DNA from: Microbacteriaceae bacterium 3FA27C10
GTDB lineage: Bacteria > Actinomycetota > Actinomycetes > Actinomycetales > Microbacteriaceae
Length of the DNA stretch: 64,000 bases
Direction of reading: 5' to 3'
Assembly (NCBI GenBank): GCA_005502775.1
Contig: SCNI01000005.1
Span: 62,001 to 126,000, forward strand
Position numbers and translations under genes: made by a program
The notes under the pieces: generated by a model
What the model was told of the DNA's origin: nothing
Databases searched by the model: none
What the model saw: only the letters and a program-made list of their open reading frames with translations
Part shown: piece after piece, positions 19,924 through 28,787 of the stretch
Numbering within the stretch: position 1 is the stretch's first letter
How the letters are laid out: each line of letters opens with the position of its first letter

Positions 19924-20517
19924 CTAGTTGTTCTCTTCGATGGTGCCGCCGCCGCCGACGACGTCGGTGGCGAACTCGCGCACGTGGTCGACGAAGCCGT
20001 ACTCGAGGGCTTCCTGCGCGCTGAACCAGCGGTCGCGGTCACCGTCTTCGTTGACCTGCTCGACGGTCTTGCCGGTCTGGTCGGCGGTGATCTTCGCCAG
20101 GGTGTGCTTCATGCTCAGGATGAGCTGCGCCTGGGTCTGGATGTCGGAGGAGGTTCCACCGAACCCGCCGTGCGGTTGGTGCAGCAGAACACGGGCGTTG
20201 GGCGTGATGTAGCGCTTGCCCTTGGTGCCTGAGGTGAGCAGGAACTGGCCCATCGAGGCGGCCATTCCGATGCCCACGGTCACGATGTCGTTCGGAACGA
20301 ACTTCATGGTGTCGTAGATCGCCATGCCGGCCGTGATCGAGCCGCCGGGCGAGTTGATGTAGAGGTAGATGTCGCGCTCGGGGTCTTCCGCCGCGAGGAG
20401 CAGGATCTTCGCGCAGATCTCGTTCGCGTTGTCATCGCGAACCTCGGACCCGAGCCAGATGATGCGATCCTTCAGCAGTCGGTCGAAGACGCTGGATGGG
20501 AGAGCCGTTTCGGCCAT
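19924..20517 (-). CDS. clpP1: ATP-dependent Clp protease proteolytic subunit ClpP1
   Basis: 197-residue serine protease subunit with triad Ser88 (GMAASMGQF), His113 (VLLHQPHGG) and Asp162 (GDRDRWF). The C-terminal tail is glycine-rich then acidic ([12 protein letters not shown]). Partner of ClpP2 in a heteromeric protease. First gene of the clp cluster after the tig terminator, with a ClgR-like site 65-82 bases upstream. Confidence 0.97.
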   Translation of the reverse strand: MAETALPSSVFDRLLKDRIIWLGSEVRDDNANEICAKILLLAAEDPERDIYLYINSPGGSITAGMAIYDTMKFVPNDIVTVGIGMAASMGQFLLTSGTKGKRYITPNARVLLHQPHGGFGGTSSDIQTQAQLILSMKHTLAKITADQTGKTVEQVNEDGDRDRWFSAQEALEYGFVDHVREFATDVVGGGGTIEENN

Positions 20518-20581
20518 GTGTGTCGCTCCAATTCACTTGCAGTGGTTTGAATCTACTGGGTGGAACGCGCGCAGAGGCCCG

Positions 20582-20599
20582 TGTTCGCCGTCGGCAGAC
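20582..20599. promoter_or_regulatory. Possible ClgR binding site upstream of clpP1
   Basis: TGTTCGCCGTCGGCAGAC matches 11 of the 14 specified positions of the ClgR consensus recalled from Corynebacterium (WNNWCGCYNANRGCGWWS). The site ends 65 bases before clpP1. ClgR activates clpP1P2 in that genus. No ClgR gene is visible in this window. Confidence 0.35.
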
Positions 20600-20609
20600 C
20601 GCAAGACGC

Positions 20610-20647
20610 GAAGAGGGCCCGCATCCGGGTGGATGCGGGCCCTCTTC
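20610..20647 (-). terminator. Perfect 17-bp hairpin between tig and clpP1
   Basis: Arms 20610-20626 and 20631-20647 are perfectly complementary around a 4-base loop. The hairpin lies 31 bases after the tig stop. There is no T-run on either strand, but stability and position favour a tig terminator that separates it from the clp genes. Confidence 0.75.
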
Positions 20648-20677
20648 GGGACTTCGGGTCGGCCGCGGCCGGGGCGA

Positions 20678-22036
20678 CTAGTGCGAGTGGCCCTCGTGGT
20701 CGCCGTGGTCGTGACCGGCGTGGTCGTCGGCGTCGAGCAGGTTGTCGCCCTCGCCGTCGGCGGCCAGCGTCGTGAACTCCGAGATGTCGACGGCCTTGCC
20801 GTCGGTGTCGACGACCTTGGCCTTCGACAGGATGATGGCGAGCGCCTTGTTGCGGGCGACCTCGGCCACCATCGCCGGGATCTGGTTCGATTCGGAGAGG
20901 ATCTTGACGAACTCGTTCGGGTCCATGCCGTACTGGGCGGAGGACTGCACGAGGTACTGGGTGAGTTCGTCCTGCGAGACCTTGACCTCTTCCTTGTCGA
21001 CGACCGCGTCGAGCAGGATCTGGGTCTTGAAGGTGTTGGTCGACGACTCGGTGACCTCGGCGCGGTGCTCGTCGTCCTCGAGGCGGTTCTCACCCTCGAG
21101 GTGGCGGTGCACCTCGTCTTCGATGAGCGCCGGGGGAACGGGGATCTCGACCTTCGCCAGGAGCGACTCGACGATCTTGGTGCGGGCCTCCGACGCCTGC
21201 CCGAAGGCCTTCTGCTTCTCGACCTGGGTGGCGAGGTCGGCCTTCAGCTCGGCCAGGGTGTCGAACTCGCTGGCGATCTGCGCGAAGTCGTCGTCGGCAT
21301 CCGGCAGCTCGCGCTCCTTCACGGAGTTGAGCGTGACGGTGACGATGGCGTCGCGGCCGGCGTACTCGCCGCCGAGCAGCGGTGCCTCGAAGGTGGTGGT
21401 CTCCCCCGCGGTGAGGGTGTCGAGCGCCTCGTCGATGCCCTCGAGCAGCTCGCCGGAGCCGATCTCGTAGGAGATGCCCGAGGCGGTGTCGACCTCGATG
21501 TCGTCGACGGTCGCGACCAGGTCGAGCTGGGCGAAGTCGCCGGTCTTGGCCGGGCGGTCGACGGTCACGAGCGTGCCGAAGCGGCTGCGCAGGCGCTCGA
21601 GCTCCTCCTCGACCGCGGCGTCGTCGACGACGGCGGGCTCCACGGTGACCTCGAACCCCTCGTAGTCGGGCAGCTCGATCTCGGGGCGCACGTCGACCTC
21701 GATCGCGAGCTCGAGGTCGCCGGAGAAGTCGGCGGCCTTGGGCCACTCGACGATGTCCGCCTGCGGGCGGCCGAGCGGGCGCAGCTCGTTCTCGGTGACC
21801 GCGGCACGGTAGAAGCCGTCGAGGCCGTCGTTCACGGCGTGCTCCAGCACGGCCTCTTTGCCGACGCGCTGGTTGATGATGGGCGGCGGCACCTTGCCCT
21901 TGCGGAATCCGGGGATGTTGATGGATTCGGCGATGTGGCTGTAGGCGTGATCGATGCTGGGCTTCAGCTCGTCGGGGGTGACGAAGATCGCGATCTTCAC
22001 ACGCGTGGGGCTGAGCTTTTCGACCGTGGTCTTCAC
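20678..22036 (-). CDS. tig: Trigger factor, ribosome-associated chaperone
   Basis: 452 residues. Binds nascent chains at the ribosome exit tunnel. The ribosome-binding signature [12 protein letters not shown] (~44-55) sits in the N-terminal domain; a FKBP-type PPIase domain (~160-245, [20 protein letters not shown]) and the helical C-terminal domain follow. Unlike the E. coli protein it ends in a His/Asp-rich tail of about 20 residues ([16 protein letters not shown]), which could bind metal. Head of the block that continues with clpP1, although a strong hairpin separates them. tRNA-Pro lies 57 bases upstream on the same strand. Confidence 0.97.
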   Translation of the reverse strand: MKTTVEKLSPTRVKIAIFVTPDELKPSIDHAYSHIAESINIPGFRKGKVPPPIINQRVGKEAVLEHAVNDGLDGFYRAAVTENELRPLGRPQADIVEWPKAADFSGDLELAIEVDVRPEIELPDYEGFEVTVEPAVVDDAAVEEELERLRSRFGTLVTVDRPAKTGDFAQLDLVATVDDIEVDTASGISYEIGSGELLEGIDEALDTLTAGETTTFEAPLLGGEYAGRDAIVTVTLNSVKERELPDADDDFAQIASEFDTLAELKADLATQVEKQKAFGQASEARTKIVESLLAKVEIPVPPALIEDEVHRHLEGENRLEDDEHRAEVTESSTNTFKTQILLDAVVDKEEVKVSQDELTQYLVQSSAQYGMDPNEFVKILSESNQIPAMVAEVARNKALAIILSKAKVVDTDGKAVDISEFTTLAADGEGDNLLDADDHAGHDHGDHEGHSH

Positions 22037-22093
22037 GTTGAGGTATCTCCTGATGCCATCTGGCTGATTGAAATGTTGAGGTTCGGCGTCGTG

Positions 22094-22168
22094 TCGGGGC
22101 GACAGGATTCGAACCTGCGACCTCCCGCTCCCAAAGCGGGCGCTCTAGCCAAGCTGAGCTACGCCCCG
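22094..22168 (-). tRNA. tRNA-Pro (anticodon TGG)
   Basis: Cloverleaf read on the minus strand: acceptor CGGGGCG/CGCCCCG, D stem GCTC/GAGC, anticodon stem CCCGC/GCGGG around loop TTTGGGA, T arm GCAGG TTCGAAT CCTGT, discriminator A. The CCA end is not encoded. Anticodon TGG reads proline codons. Confidence 0.96.
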
Positions 22169-22274
22169 GCGGCGAAATGGCCTCGGCAACTCTACCGCAC
22201 CTGGCAGGCCCGGCACACAGCACCTGTGAAGCTGTACTACGATGTTCGGGTGCCTGGGCCTTCGTGCCCTGCGC

Positions 22275-22345
22275 GGGGATGTAGCTCAATGGTAGAGCCT
22301 CAGTCTTCCAAACTGATCACGCGGGTTCGATTCCCGTCATCCCCT
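22275..22345 (+). tRNA. tRNA-Gly (anticodon TCC)
   Basis: Acceptor GGGGATG/CATCCCC, D stem GCTC/GAGC, anticodon stem TCAGT/ACTGA around loop CTTCCAA, T arm GCGGG TTCGATT CCCGT, discriminator T as usual for glycine tRNAs. CCA is not encoded. It diverges from tRNA-Pro across about 100 bases. Confidence 0.96.
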
Positions 22346-22440
22346 CTGTGTTGATCGGGTCGCGCACGCGCGGCCGCTCCGTTCCGAATCGATCGAGACC
22401 GGAACGCGGCGTTCGTGTTGCGGGGCGTAGCATCCGGAGC

Positions 22441-23301
22441 ATGGAACTCGGCATTCATCTCGCGAACTTCACCTACGACGGCGGCCCGCAGCAGCTCGCC
22501 CCCACCCTGGCCCGCGTCGCCCGCGAATCGGAGGCGGTGGGCGTCGCCCGGCTCACCGTGATGGACCACCTCTGGCAGATCGGGGGCGTCGGGCCGGTCG
22601 AGAACGACATGCTCGAGGCCTACACGACCCTCGGCTTCCTCGCCGCCCACACCGAGAAGGTGCTGCTGCACACGCTCGTCACCGGGGTCACCTATCGCGC
22701 GCCCGGGCTGCTCGCCAAGCAGATCTCCACGCTCGACGTGCTGAGCGGGGGCCGCGCCGGGCTCGGCATCGGCGCCGCCTGGAACGAGGAGGAGTCGCTC
22801 GGCCTCGGCCTCGACTTCCCGCCCACGAAGGAACGCTTCGAGCGCCTCGAGGAGACCCTGCGGATCTGCCTGCAGATGTGGAGCGACGACGAGGGGCCCT
22901 TCGACGGCGAGCACTACACGCTGGCCCGCACGCTCAACTCGCCCCAGAACCTCACGCGGCCGCGCCCCTACCTCATGATCGGCGGCGGCGGCGAACGCAA
23001 GACCCTGCGGCTTGTCGCCCAGTACGCGGATGCCTGCAACCTCGGCATCGCGCCCGTCACCGCCCACAAGCTCGAGGTGCTGCAACGACACTGCGACGAT
23101 CTCGGCCGCGACTACGCCACCGTGGAGAAGACCGCGATCGCCGGCATCCCGCCCGGGACCAGCCGTGACGACCTGCTCGGCACGCTCCGCGAGGCGGCGG
23201 CGCTCGGCTTCACTGTCGTCTATCTGATGCCCGGTGGGCCCGACCCGCTGCGCATGGTGGAGCTCGTCGGCTCGGTGGTCGAGGAGGCCTCGGCGCTCTA
23301 G
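22441..23301 (+). CDS. Luciferase-like (LLM class) F420-dependent oxidoreductase
   Basis: 286 residues with the TIM-barrel pattern of the bacterial luciferase/F420 superfamily: LGIHLANFTYDGG at the start, VMDHLWQIGGVG near residue 40, KQISTLDVLSGGRAGLGIGAAW near 95-116, and the cofactor-phosphate region PYLMIGGGGERKTLR near 180. ATG 22441 gives the canonical N-terminus. Such enzymes reduce or oxidise small molecules with F420H2 or FMNH2; the substrate cannot be deduced. Monocistronic, directly after tRNA-Gly and convergent with the next gene. Confidence 0.88.
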   Translation: MELGIHLANFTYDGGPQQLAPTLARVARESEAVGVARLTVMDHLWQIGGVGPVENDMLEAYTTLGFLAAHTEKVLLHTLVTGVTYRAPGLLAKQISTLDVLSGGRAGLGIGAAWNEEESLGLGLDFPPTKERFERLEETLRICLQMWSDDEGPFDGEHYTLARTLNSPQNLTRPRPYLMIGGGGERKTLRLVAQYADACNLGIAPVTAHKLEVLQRHCDDLGRDYATVEKTAIAGIPPGTSRDDLLGTLREAAALGFTVVYLMPGGPDPLRMVELVGSVVEEASAL

Positions 23302-23318
23302 GGGCAGTCCCTGGCCCG

Positions 23319-24485
23319 CTAGAAGCTGAAGCGCGCCGTCGTGTACTCGAAGCCGGGAGCCACGTCGTAGCCGACGTCGTTCGGGTCGGCCACCGAGTAG
23401 CCCTCCACGTAGGTCACGGTCTGCCCCGCCGGGATGACGGCGACCGGCGGAATGCCGGACATCCCGTTTGCGGGGTCGACGATCGGGGAACCCGCGACGC
23501 CCTTCGAGGTGACGCCCGACGTGGGCAGCGGCTGGTAGTCGGCGCCGGTCCCGTTGTAGATCTCGATCGTGAACGCGAGCTCCGAGGCCTGATCGGCGCC
23601 CACTCCTGCCGCGGAGGGGGTGAAGGGGGTCGGCTCGCCGACCGAGATGCGCATCCCGTCGTCGTAGGTCACGACCTGACCGAACGTCGCGGGGATCACG
23701 TCGACCGCCGCGCCGCCCGGAGCGGTCTGGCCGGCGCCCGGCTCCGCCGCGGAGAGGTTCGACCCCGCCGACTGCACCGCGCTCGTGACGAAGCCGATGG
23801 TGTACACGAGGGCGAGCACGACCGAGAGGATGAGCGCGACGCCCGAGAGGATGGTTCCGGCGAGCGCGAGCCTTGTGCCGCGGCCCCGGCGCACCAGCGC
23901 GACGACGCCGAGGATCAGGCCGATCAGGGCGAGGAACCAGGATCCGTAGTTGACGAAGGGCACGAGGGCGCCCACGAAAGCGAGACCGCCGATCACGACG
24001 GACGCGAGGGCGAGGGCGAGGGCGTCGACGGCTCGCGGGCGGGCGGGCGCCGCGGCACGGTGATCCGGGGCGGCGGACGGCGGCGTGGGGAGGGGCGTCG
24101 ACGCGGCCGTCGCCGTCGGAACGAACGGCGTGGCGTCGTGGGGATGCCCGGCACCGAAGGGCATCGCCGCCCGCTGATCGGCCAGGGCGGGCGCGGGCGC
24201 GTCCGGAATGCCCTGGGCCTCGGGATCCGTGTGCGGGGCACCGGGCGCGGCCGGACCGATCCCGGGCGGAGCGGGCGGCAGATCGGGGGTGCTCCCCTCC
24301 GCCGGAATCTCGGCCGCTGCTTCGGAGACCGGGCGGGGAGCAGCCGGAATCGGCGGCATGACCGGGAGGCCCGGGCGGGTCGACGTCGAAGATCCGCCCG
24401 GCAGTGGCGGAAGCGGCGGCACCGCCGCCTTCGGCGATTCCTGGCGCGGGGCGCGCGGCTGACCGGGCTCGGGAGGGTTCGTCAT
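23319..24485 (-). CDS. Proline-rich membrane protein with DUF4352-like extracellular domain
   Basis: 388 residues. The first ~150 residues are Pro/Ala-rich and cytoplasmic-like, followed by three hydrophobic segments (VVIGGLAFVGALVPF, WFLALIGLILGVVALV, ILSGVALILSVVLALVYTIG) and an exported beta-rich C-terminal domain (FGQVVTYDDGMRISV, ELAFTIEIYNGTG), similar to DUF4190 plus DUF4352 immunoprotective-type proteins. ATG 24485 is the first sensible start. It is convergent with the LLM oxidoreductase. Function unknown; a surface or envelope role is inferred. Confidence 0.8.
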   Translation of the reverse strand: MTNPPEPGQPRAPRQESPKAAVPPLPPLPGGSSTSTRPGLPVMPPIPAAPRPVSEAAAEIPAEGSTPDLPPAPPGIGPAAPGAPHTDPEAQGIPDAPAPALADQRAAMPFGAGHPHDATPFVPTATAASTPLPTPPSAAPDHRAAAPARPRAVDALALALASVVIGGLAFVGALVPFVNYGSWFLALIGLILGVVALVRRGRGTRLALAGTILSGVALILSVVLALVYTIGFVTSAVQSAGSNLSAAEPGAGQTAPGGAAVDVIPATFGQVVTYDDGMRISVGEPTPFTPSAAGVGADQASELAFTIEIYNGTGADYQPLPTSGVTSKGVAGSPIVDPANGMSGIPPVAVIPAGQTVTYVEGYSVADPNDVGYDVAPGFEYTTARFSF

Positions 24486-24610
24486 CGCTCCCAGTGTGGC
24501 ATCCCCCTGGCCACCCGGATGCGCGCTGCCACTGCTGCCCGAGGACGGACGCCACGCCCGGATGCGCACCTCCACGTTGCCCGCACGTGCCGTTCGCGTA
24601 GTCTGACGCC

Positions 24611-24952
24611 ATGTCACCGCAGCCGCTGTTCGTCGCTGCGTCGGCGAGCTACGCGGCCAACTGCGCCCTCGGCGGATCGGTCGCCCTCGGGCTCGTCGAC
24701 ACCCGGCGCATCCGCTGGGTGCATCACGCCCTCTACATCGCCACCTGTACGCTCGCCGCGACCGCCGCCGCCTCCGCCCTGCTGCCCGGCGCCGGGCGCG
24801 ACGCCCGCATCCGGGCCGCTCTCGCCCTGCTGCCCGCGGCGGTGCCGCTCACCCTGGTGCCGCGGGTGAGCGCCCGCACCCGCGCGCATCCGCTCGTCGC
24901 CCTCACGGCGGCGCCGTTCTTCGCCGCCGCGTTCGTTCTCTCCCGGAGGTAG
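24611..24952 (+). CDS. Small alanine-rich membrane protein
   Basis: 113 residues, four hydrophobic stretches ([68 protein letters not shown]) and basic ends. It is followed by the nitroreductase gene after two bases, with the second gene's GGAGG ribosome site inside this gene's end, so the two are coexpressed. I do not recognise a family. Confidence 0.72.
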   Translation: MSPQPLFVAASASYAANCALGGSVALGLVDTRRIRWVHHALYIATCTLAATAAASALLPGAGRDARIRAALALLPAAVPLTLVPRVSARTRAHPLVALTAAPFFAAAFVLSRR

Positions 24953-24954
24953 GC

Positions 24955-25773
24955 GTGGAGTTCCTCGACGTGGTGCGCCGCCGCAAGACCACGAACGGCC
25001 CGTTCCGTCCCGACCCGGTGAGCCGCGAGCACCAGCGTCTGCTGATGGAGGTGGCCGGCCGCGCGCCCTCGCAGCTGAACAGCCAGCCGTGGCGCTTCGT
25101 GATCGTGGAGAACCGCGACACCATCGAGCGCATCGCCCGGATCAGCGGCGAGAGCATGACCGAGGCCATGTCGAACGGCAGCTTCTTCGAGCGCTACAAG
25201 CCCTACTTCCGATTCAGTGCGGCCGAGATGCAGGAGAAGAGGAGCGGGATGCTCTTCGACAAGCTCCCTGCCGCCCTGCGCCCCTTCACAGGCCAGGTGT
25301 TCACCAAACGCGGGCAGAAGCTCATGAACGCCTTCCGCGTGCCGCAGACCCTCGGCGAGGAGAACCGCAGGCTCGTGGCGGGGTCTCCCCTGCTGCTCGG
25401 CGTGATGCTCGACCGCTCGGAGTACCGGCCGGGCGAGCTGTCGTCGTTCTATTCCGTCTTCAGCATGGGAGCCGCGATGGAGAACGTCTGGCTCACCACG
25501 GCCGAGCTCGGCATGGGCATCCAGTTCGTGTCGTTCCCGATGGAGGTGCCCGGCAAGTGGGCGCTCATCGAGGAGTTGCTGCGCGTGCCCGCCGAGCTCG
25601 AGCTCATGGCGGTGTACCGCCTCGGCTACCTGCCGGCCGAGGCCCAGCGCCCCGCCATCGACTGGTCGAGCCACGAGCGCAAGCTGCCCTCGCAGTATGT
25701 GTTCCGCGACAGCTGCGACACCCCTGAGCTCGGCTGGGACGCCGACGAGAACCCGCCTCGACCGGGCGTTTAG
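24955..25773 (+). CDS. Nitroreductase-family flavoprotein
   Basis: 272 residues. The FMN-binding nitroreductase fold is suggested by the N-terminal [36 protein letters not shown] (~42-59) and the C-terminal [21 protein letters not shown]. Members use NAD(P)H to reduce nitro compounds, quinones or flavins. The sequence is longer than the ~200-residue core because of a central insertion ([16 protein letters not shown]). GTG 24955 has GGAGG five bases upstream. It is the second gene of a two-gene unit. Confidence 0.85.
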   Translation: MEFLDVVRRRKTTNGPFRPDPVSREHQRLLMEVAGRAPSQLNSQPWRFVIVENRDTIERIARISGESMTEAMSNGSFFERYKPYFRFSAAEMQEKRSGMLFDKLPAALRPFTGQVFTKRGQKLMNAFRVPQTLGEENRRLVAGSPLLLGVMLDRSEYRPGELSSFYSVFSMGAAMENVWLTTAELGMGIQFVSFPMEVPGKWALIEELLRVPAELELMAVYRLGYLPAEAQRPAIDWSSHERKLPSQYVFRDSCDTPELGWDADENPPRPGV

Positions 25774-25832
25774 CCGAGCCTCACCTGCTTTAGCCCAGCC
25801 TCAGCTTGCTTGCGGAACAAGCCAGGCTGAGT
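25770..25832 (+). promoter_or_regulatory. Tandem iron-box-like repeat and hairpin upstream of dps
   Basis: TTAGCCGAGCCTCACCTGC (25770-25788) and TTAGCCCAGCCTCAGCTTG (25790-25808) repeat at a 20-base spacing. The first matches about 13 of 19 positions of the DtxR/IdeR iron box (TTAGGTTAGGCTAACCTAA). The second overlaps an imperfect inverted repeat, CTCAGCTTGCTTG against CAAGCCAGGCTGAG (25800-25832). Dps genes are often iron- or peroxide-controlled, so an operator is plausible; a terminator for the upstream gene is the alternative. Confidence 0.4.
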
Positions 25833-25867
25833 AGCGTTGAGGCATAGGGAATCGGAAGGACACCGCC

Positions 25868-26353
25868 ATGACTGAGGTCATCACCACCCCCACCAGCACC
25901 ACCAGCCCGGATGTCGCGGCCGCCGCCGCGCAGTTCCTCGGCCCCGTGGTCATCGAGCTCCAGGCCCTCGCCGTGAACGGCAAGCAGGCCCACTGGCACG
26001 TGCGCGGCGCGAACTTCATCGGCGTGCACGAGCTGCTCGACTCGGTGGTCGACCACGCGCAGGACTACGCCGACACCGCCGCCGAGCGCGTCGTGGCGCT
26101 GGGCCTGCCGATCGACGCCCGCATCCAGACCGTGGCCGAGAAGACGAAGGCCGAGAAGATGCCGGCCGGATTCCAGAAGTCGGATGCCGTCATCGCCACC
26201 ATCATCGAGCAGATCGACGTGGCCCTCGCCGTCGTGAACAAGGCGGTCAAGGAGCTCGGCGACATCGACCCCACCTCGCAGGACGTGGCGATCGAGATCG
26301 CCCGCGGCCTCGACAAGGACCGCTGGTTCCTCTTCGCGCACATCGCCGCGTAA
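25868..26353 (+). CDS. dps: Dps-family ferritin-like DNA-protection protein
   Basis: 161 residues forming a four-helix bundle that assembles into a 12-mer cage. It stores iron and binds DNA, limiting Fenton damage. Ferroxidase residues appear in AHWHVRGANF, VHELLDSVVDHAQDYADTAAER. The N-terminal tail (TEVITTPTSTTSPDVAA) is Thr/Ser-rich and lacks the lysines used for DNA binding in E. coli Dps. GGAAGGA lies 7-10 bases before ATG 25868. Monocistronic, with iron-box-like repeats upstream and a T-rich terminator downstream. Confidence 0.95.
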   Translation: MTEVITTPTSTTSPDVAAAAAQFLGPVVIELQALAVNGKQAHWHVRGANFIGVHELLDSVVDHAQDYADTAAERVVALGLPIDARIQTVAEKTKAEKMPAGFQKSDAVIATIIEQIDVALAVVNKAVKELGDIDPTSQDVAIEIARGLDKDRWFLFAHIAA

Positions 26354-26386
26354 GGTCGCGCCCCCGCGGGCGTCGAGCCGTCAGAA

Positions 26387-26420
26387 GAACGTCCAATCCT
26401 TCGGGTTTGGGCGTTTTTTT
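26387..26420 (+). terminator. Rho-independent terminator of dps
   Basis: Inverted repeat AACGTCCAATCC/GGGTTTGGGCGTT around a TTC turn, with G-U pairs, followed by seven Ts. It lies 34 bases after the dps stop and ahead of the convergent amidohydrolase. Confidence 0.9.
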
Positions 26421-26446
26421 GTCGCCTCGGCGAGGTGGGCCGAAGG

Positions 26447-28135
26447 CTAGAGGGCGCGGTGGGTGGGGCGGCCCGCGAGGAGCGTGAGGGCGACCGGCAG
26501 GGTGCGGAGGGCGGCCGGGGTCGCGGTGAGCGGGTCGGCGTGGGTCACGGCGAGGTCGGCGAGGTCTCCCACCCGGATGCCCGTGCGGCCTCGCGCCGAC
26601 GCGGCGAGCGCCGCCGTGGACGGGATGCGCTGCTCGGGGCGCCAGGGCTCCCGACCGTCGCGCTCGCGGCCGACCGCGGCGGCCATCGTGATCCATGGAT
26701 CCAGCGGCGCGACCGGCGCATCCGAGCCCAGCGCGAGCGTCGCGCCCGCCGCGAGCAGGGACGCCAGCGCGAAGGAACGCCCGGTGCGGCCGGCCCAGTA
26801 GCGCTCGGCGACATCGCGGTCGTCCATCGCGTGTTCGGGCTGCACGCTCGCCGTGACGCCCAGCGCCGCGAAGCGCGGTATGTCGGCCTCGGCGAGCAGC
26901 TGGGCGTGCTCGAGCGAGCCACCGCAGCCGAGGCTCTCGAACGTGTCGAGCACCAGGCGGTTGGCATGGTCGCCGATCGCGTGCACGGCGGGAACGAAGC
27001 CCGCCCCGGTGGCGCGCTCGAGCAGCTCCGCGAGTTCCTCGGGCGGCACGGTGAGCAGGCCGCGCGACCCCGGCTGCCCTTCGAGGCCCGGGTATTCGTC
27101 GAAGCAGTAGGCGGTGCGGGTGTTGAGCGATCCGTCGGTGATCACCTTGAACGGCCCGACCGAGATGAGGGCTCCGGATGCGCGCGAGCCGCCGGGCGCA
27201 TCCGCCCACCCGCCGTCGTGGTCGAGCTGCAGCCCCGTGCGGAGGCCCTCGGCGAGGGCGCGATCGAGGTGCTGGGGGTAGACGCCGAACTCGACGCGGA
27301 GCAGGTCGTGGCCGGCGGCCGTGCGCCGTGCCCAGACCTCCGCGTTCCAGGCCATCTCGAGGTCGACGATGCCGACCACTCCCCGGGCGGCCGCGGCCCG
27401 GGCGGCTTCGAGCGCCCATTCATCGACGGTGGCGGCGGGCACGTCGTCGAGCGCGCGGTGCACCGCGAACGCCTCCTCCTCGCGGAGCACCCCGGTGGGA
27501 TGCCCGGCCAGGCCGAACAGCGCGAGCGCGGCCGAGTCGAGCCAGCAGCAGTGCAGGTCGCCGCTCACGAGCACCACCGGGCGCGGACCCGCGACGGCGT
27601 CGAGGAGCGCCGCGGTGGGCTCGTCGGGCCAGAGTCCGTCGCGGAACCCGAAGCCGACGAGCACGCCGGCAGCCGAAACCGAAACGAGATCGTCGTCGTC
27701 CCCGGAGGCGGGGAGCGCCGCGTCGTCCGGAGCGCCGATGACGACGGCCCCGTTCATGCCGGATGCAGCATCCGAGCCGGCAGCGCGGCCCGCCTCGGCC
27801 ACGAGTCCGCGCCGCACGAGGTCGGCCACCTCAGCGGCCGACGACGCGGCCGAGACGTCGAGCCGGCGGGAGACGGCTGCCCACTGGCTGAAATGCACGT
27901 GGTTGTCCCACAGGCCCGGCACCAGCCAGCGTCCCTCGAGGTCGATCTCCTCGAGGCCGCAGGCGCCCACCGAGCCGCCGGTCGCCTGGGCACCGATGGC
28001 CGCCACGACCCCATCCCGGATCTCGACGTCGACCGGCTCGCTGAAGGCGCCGTCGCGCAGCACGCGCGCGTTGCGCAGCAACAGCCCACCGCGCGGCGAA
28101 CCGGCGCTGGCCGGCGTTCCGCCCACCTCAGACAT
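26447..28135 (-). CDS. YtcJ-like metal-dependent amidohydrolase
   Basis: 562 residues of the amidohydrolase superfamily (amidohydrolase-3). Metal ligands are suggested by DNHVHFSQW (~77-85), HAIGDHANR (~388-396) and LGSDAPVAPLDPW (~468-480). N-terminal beta-sandwich residues (LLLRNARVLRDGAFSEPVDV) flank the TIM barrel. Substrates vary from formamides to cyclic amides and cannot be inferred. It starts 8 bases before the PaiB-like stop, so translation is coupled, and it ends the five-gene unit that begins with the mycothiol enzyme. Confidence 0.88.
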   Translation of the reverse strand: MSEVGGTPASAGSPRGGLLLRNARVLRDGAFSEPVDVEIRDGVVAAIGAQATGGSVGACGLEEIDLEGRWLVPGLWDNHVHFSQWAAVSRRLDVSAASSAAEVADLVRRGLVAEAGRAAGSDAASGMNGAVVIGAPDDAALPASGDDDDLVSVSAAGVLVGFGFRDGLWPDEPTAALLDAVAGPRPVVLVSGDLHCCWLDSAALALFGLAGHPTGVLREEEAFAVHRALDDVPAATVDEWALEAARAAAARGVVGIVDLEMAWNAEVWARRTAAGHDLLRVEFGVYPQHLDRALAEGLRTGLQLDHDGGWADAPGGSRASGALISVGPFKVITDGSLNTRTAYCFDEYPGLEGQPGSRGLLTVPPEELAELLERATGAGFVPAVHAIGDHANRLVLDTFESLGCGGSLEHAQLLAEADIPRFAALGVTASVQPEHAMDDRDVAERYWAGRTGRSFALASLLAAGATLALGSDAPVAPLDPWITMAAAVGRERDGREPWRPEQRIPSTAALAASARGRTGIRVGDLADLAVTHADPLTATPAALRTLPVALTLLAGRPTHRAL

Positions 28136-28775
28136 CGCCGTCGAAGACGCCCGGGTTCGCCCGCCGCATCTCGCGCGCGAGCTCGGCGCTGGAATACGGC
28201 CCCTCTCCTTCGAGCTCGGACACGATGCGTGCGACCGTCTCGTCGGGCCGGTTCTGACTCATCTTGAGCTTCGCCACGAAGCGAGCCACCGGCAGCCGGA
28301 AGCCGACCGTTCCGGCGCTGATGCGGTCGGCATACTCGGAGTTCTCCAGGGTGCCGCGCATGCGCCGGGGCTCCGGCATCCGGTCTTCGAAGTGGTCGAC
28401 GAGCTGCTCGAGCACGCGCAGGTTCTCCTCGGGACCGAGCAGCTCGGGCACGCCGTAGAGGTGCGCGGTGACGAAGTTCCAGGTGGGCACGGCCGGCGAG
28501 GGGTCGTACCAGCCGGGTGAGATGTAGCCGTGGGGGCCCTGGATGATCACCAGCACCTCGTGCTCGCCCCACTCGTGCAGCTTCTCGTCGGGCCGGCCGA
28601 CGTGGCTGACGATGGCGAGGGTACCGGCGGGCGCCGAATCGTCGATCAGCACGGGATAGTGCGAGGCGACGAGCCCGTTCGAGGTGGACGAGACGATCGT
28701 GGCCCACGGATTCTCGCGGATGAGCCGCGCGACCTCGTCGGGATCGGTCAGCTCGAAGCTCGGTGTGTGACGCAT
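28128..28775 (-). CDS. PaiB-like FMN-binding protein
   Basis: 215 residues of the PaiB family, originally described in Bacillus as a negative regulator of sporulation and protease genes and now known to bind FMN. Features include ATIVSSTSNGLVASHYPVLI (~25-44), GPHGYISPGWYDPSPAVPTW (~79-98) and WNFVTAHLYGVPE. The fold resembles pyridoxamine oxidase-like flavoproteins. Direct DNA binding has not been shown for such proteins. It is the fourth gene of the operon between nei and the amidohydrolase. Confidence 0.88.
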   Translation of the reverse strand: MRHTPSFELTDPDEVARLIRENPWATIVSSTSNGLVASHYPVLIDDSAPAGTLAIVSHVGRPDEKLHEWGEHEVLVIIQGPHGYISPGWYDPSPAVPTWNFVTAHLYGVPELLGPEENLRVLEQLVDHFEDRMPEPRRMRGTLENSEYADRISAGTVGFRLPVARFVAKLKMSQNRPDETVARIVSELEGEGPYSSAELAREMRRANPGVFDGDV

Positions 28776-28787
28776 CCGTCCGCCTCC

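Noticed and set aside
28128-28775. Calling the PaiB-like gene a DNA-binding repressor
   Set aside because: The sequence shows a flavin-binding fold and no helix-turn-helix; a regulatory role is only the historical family name.
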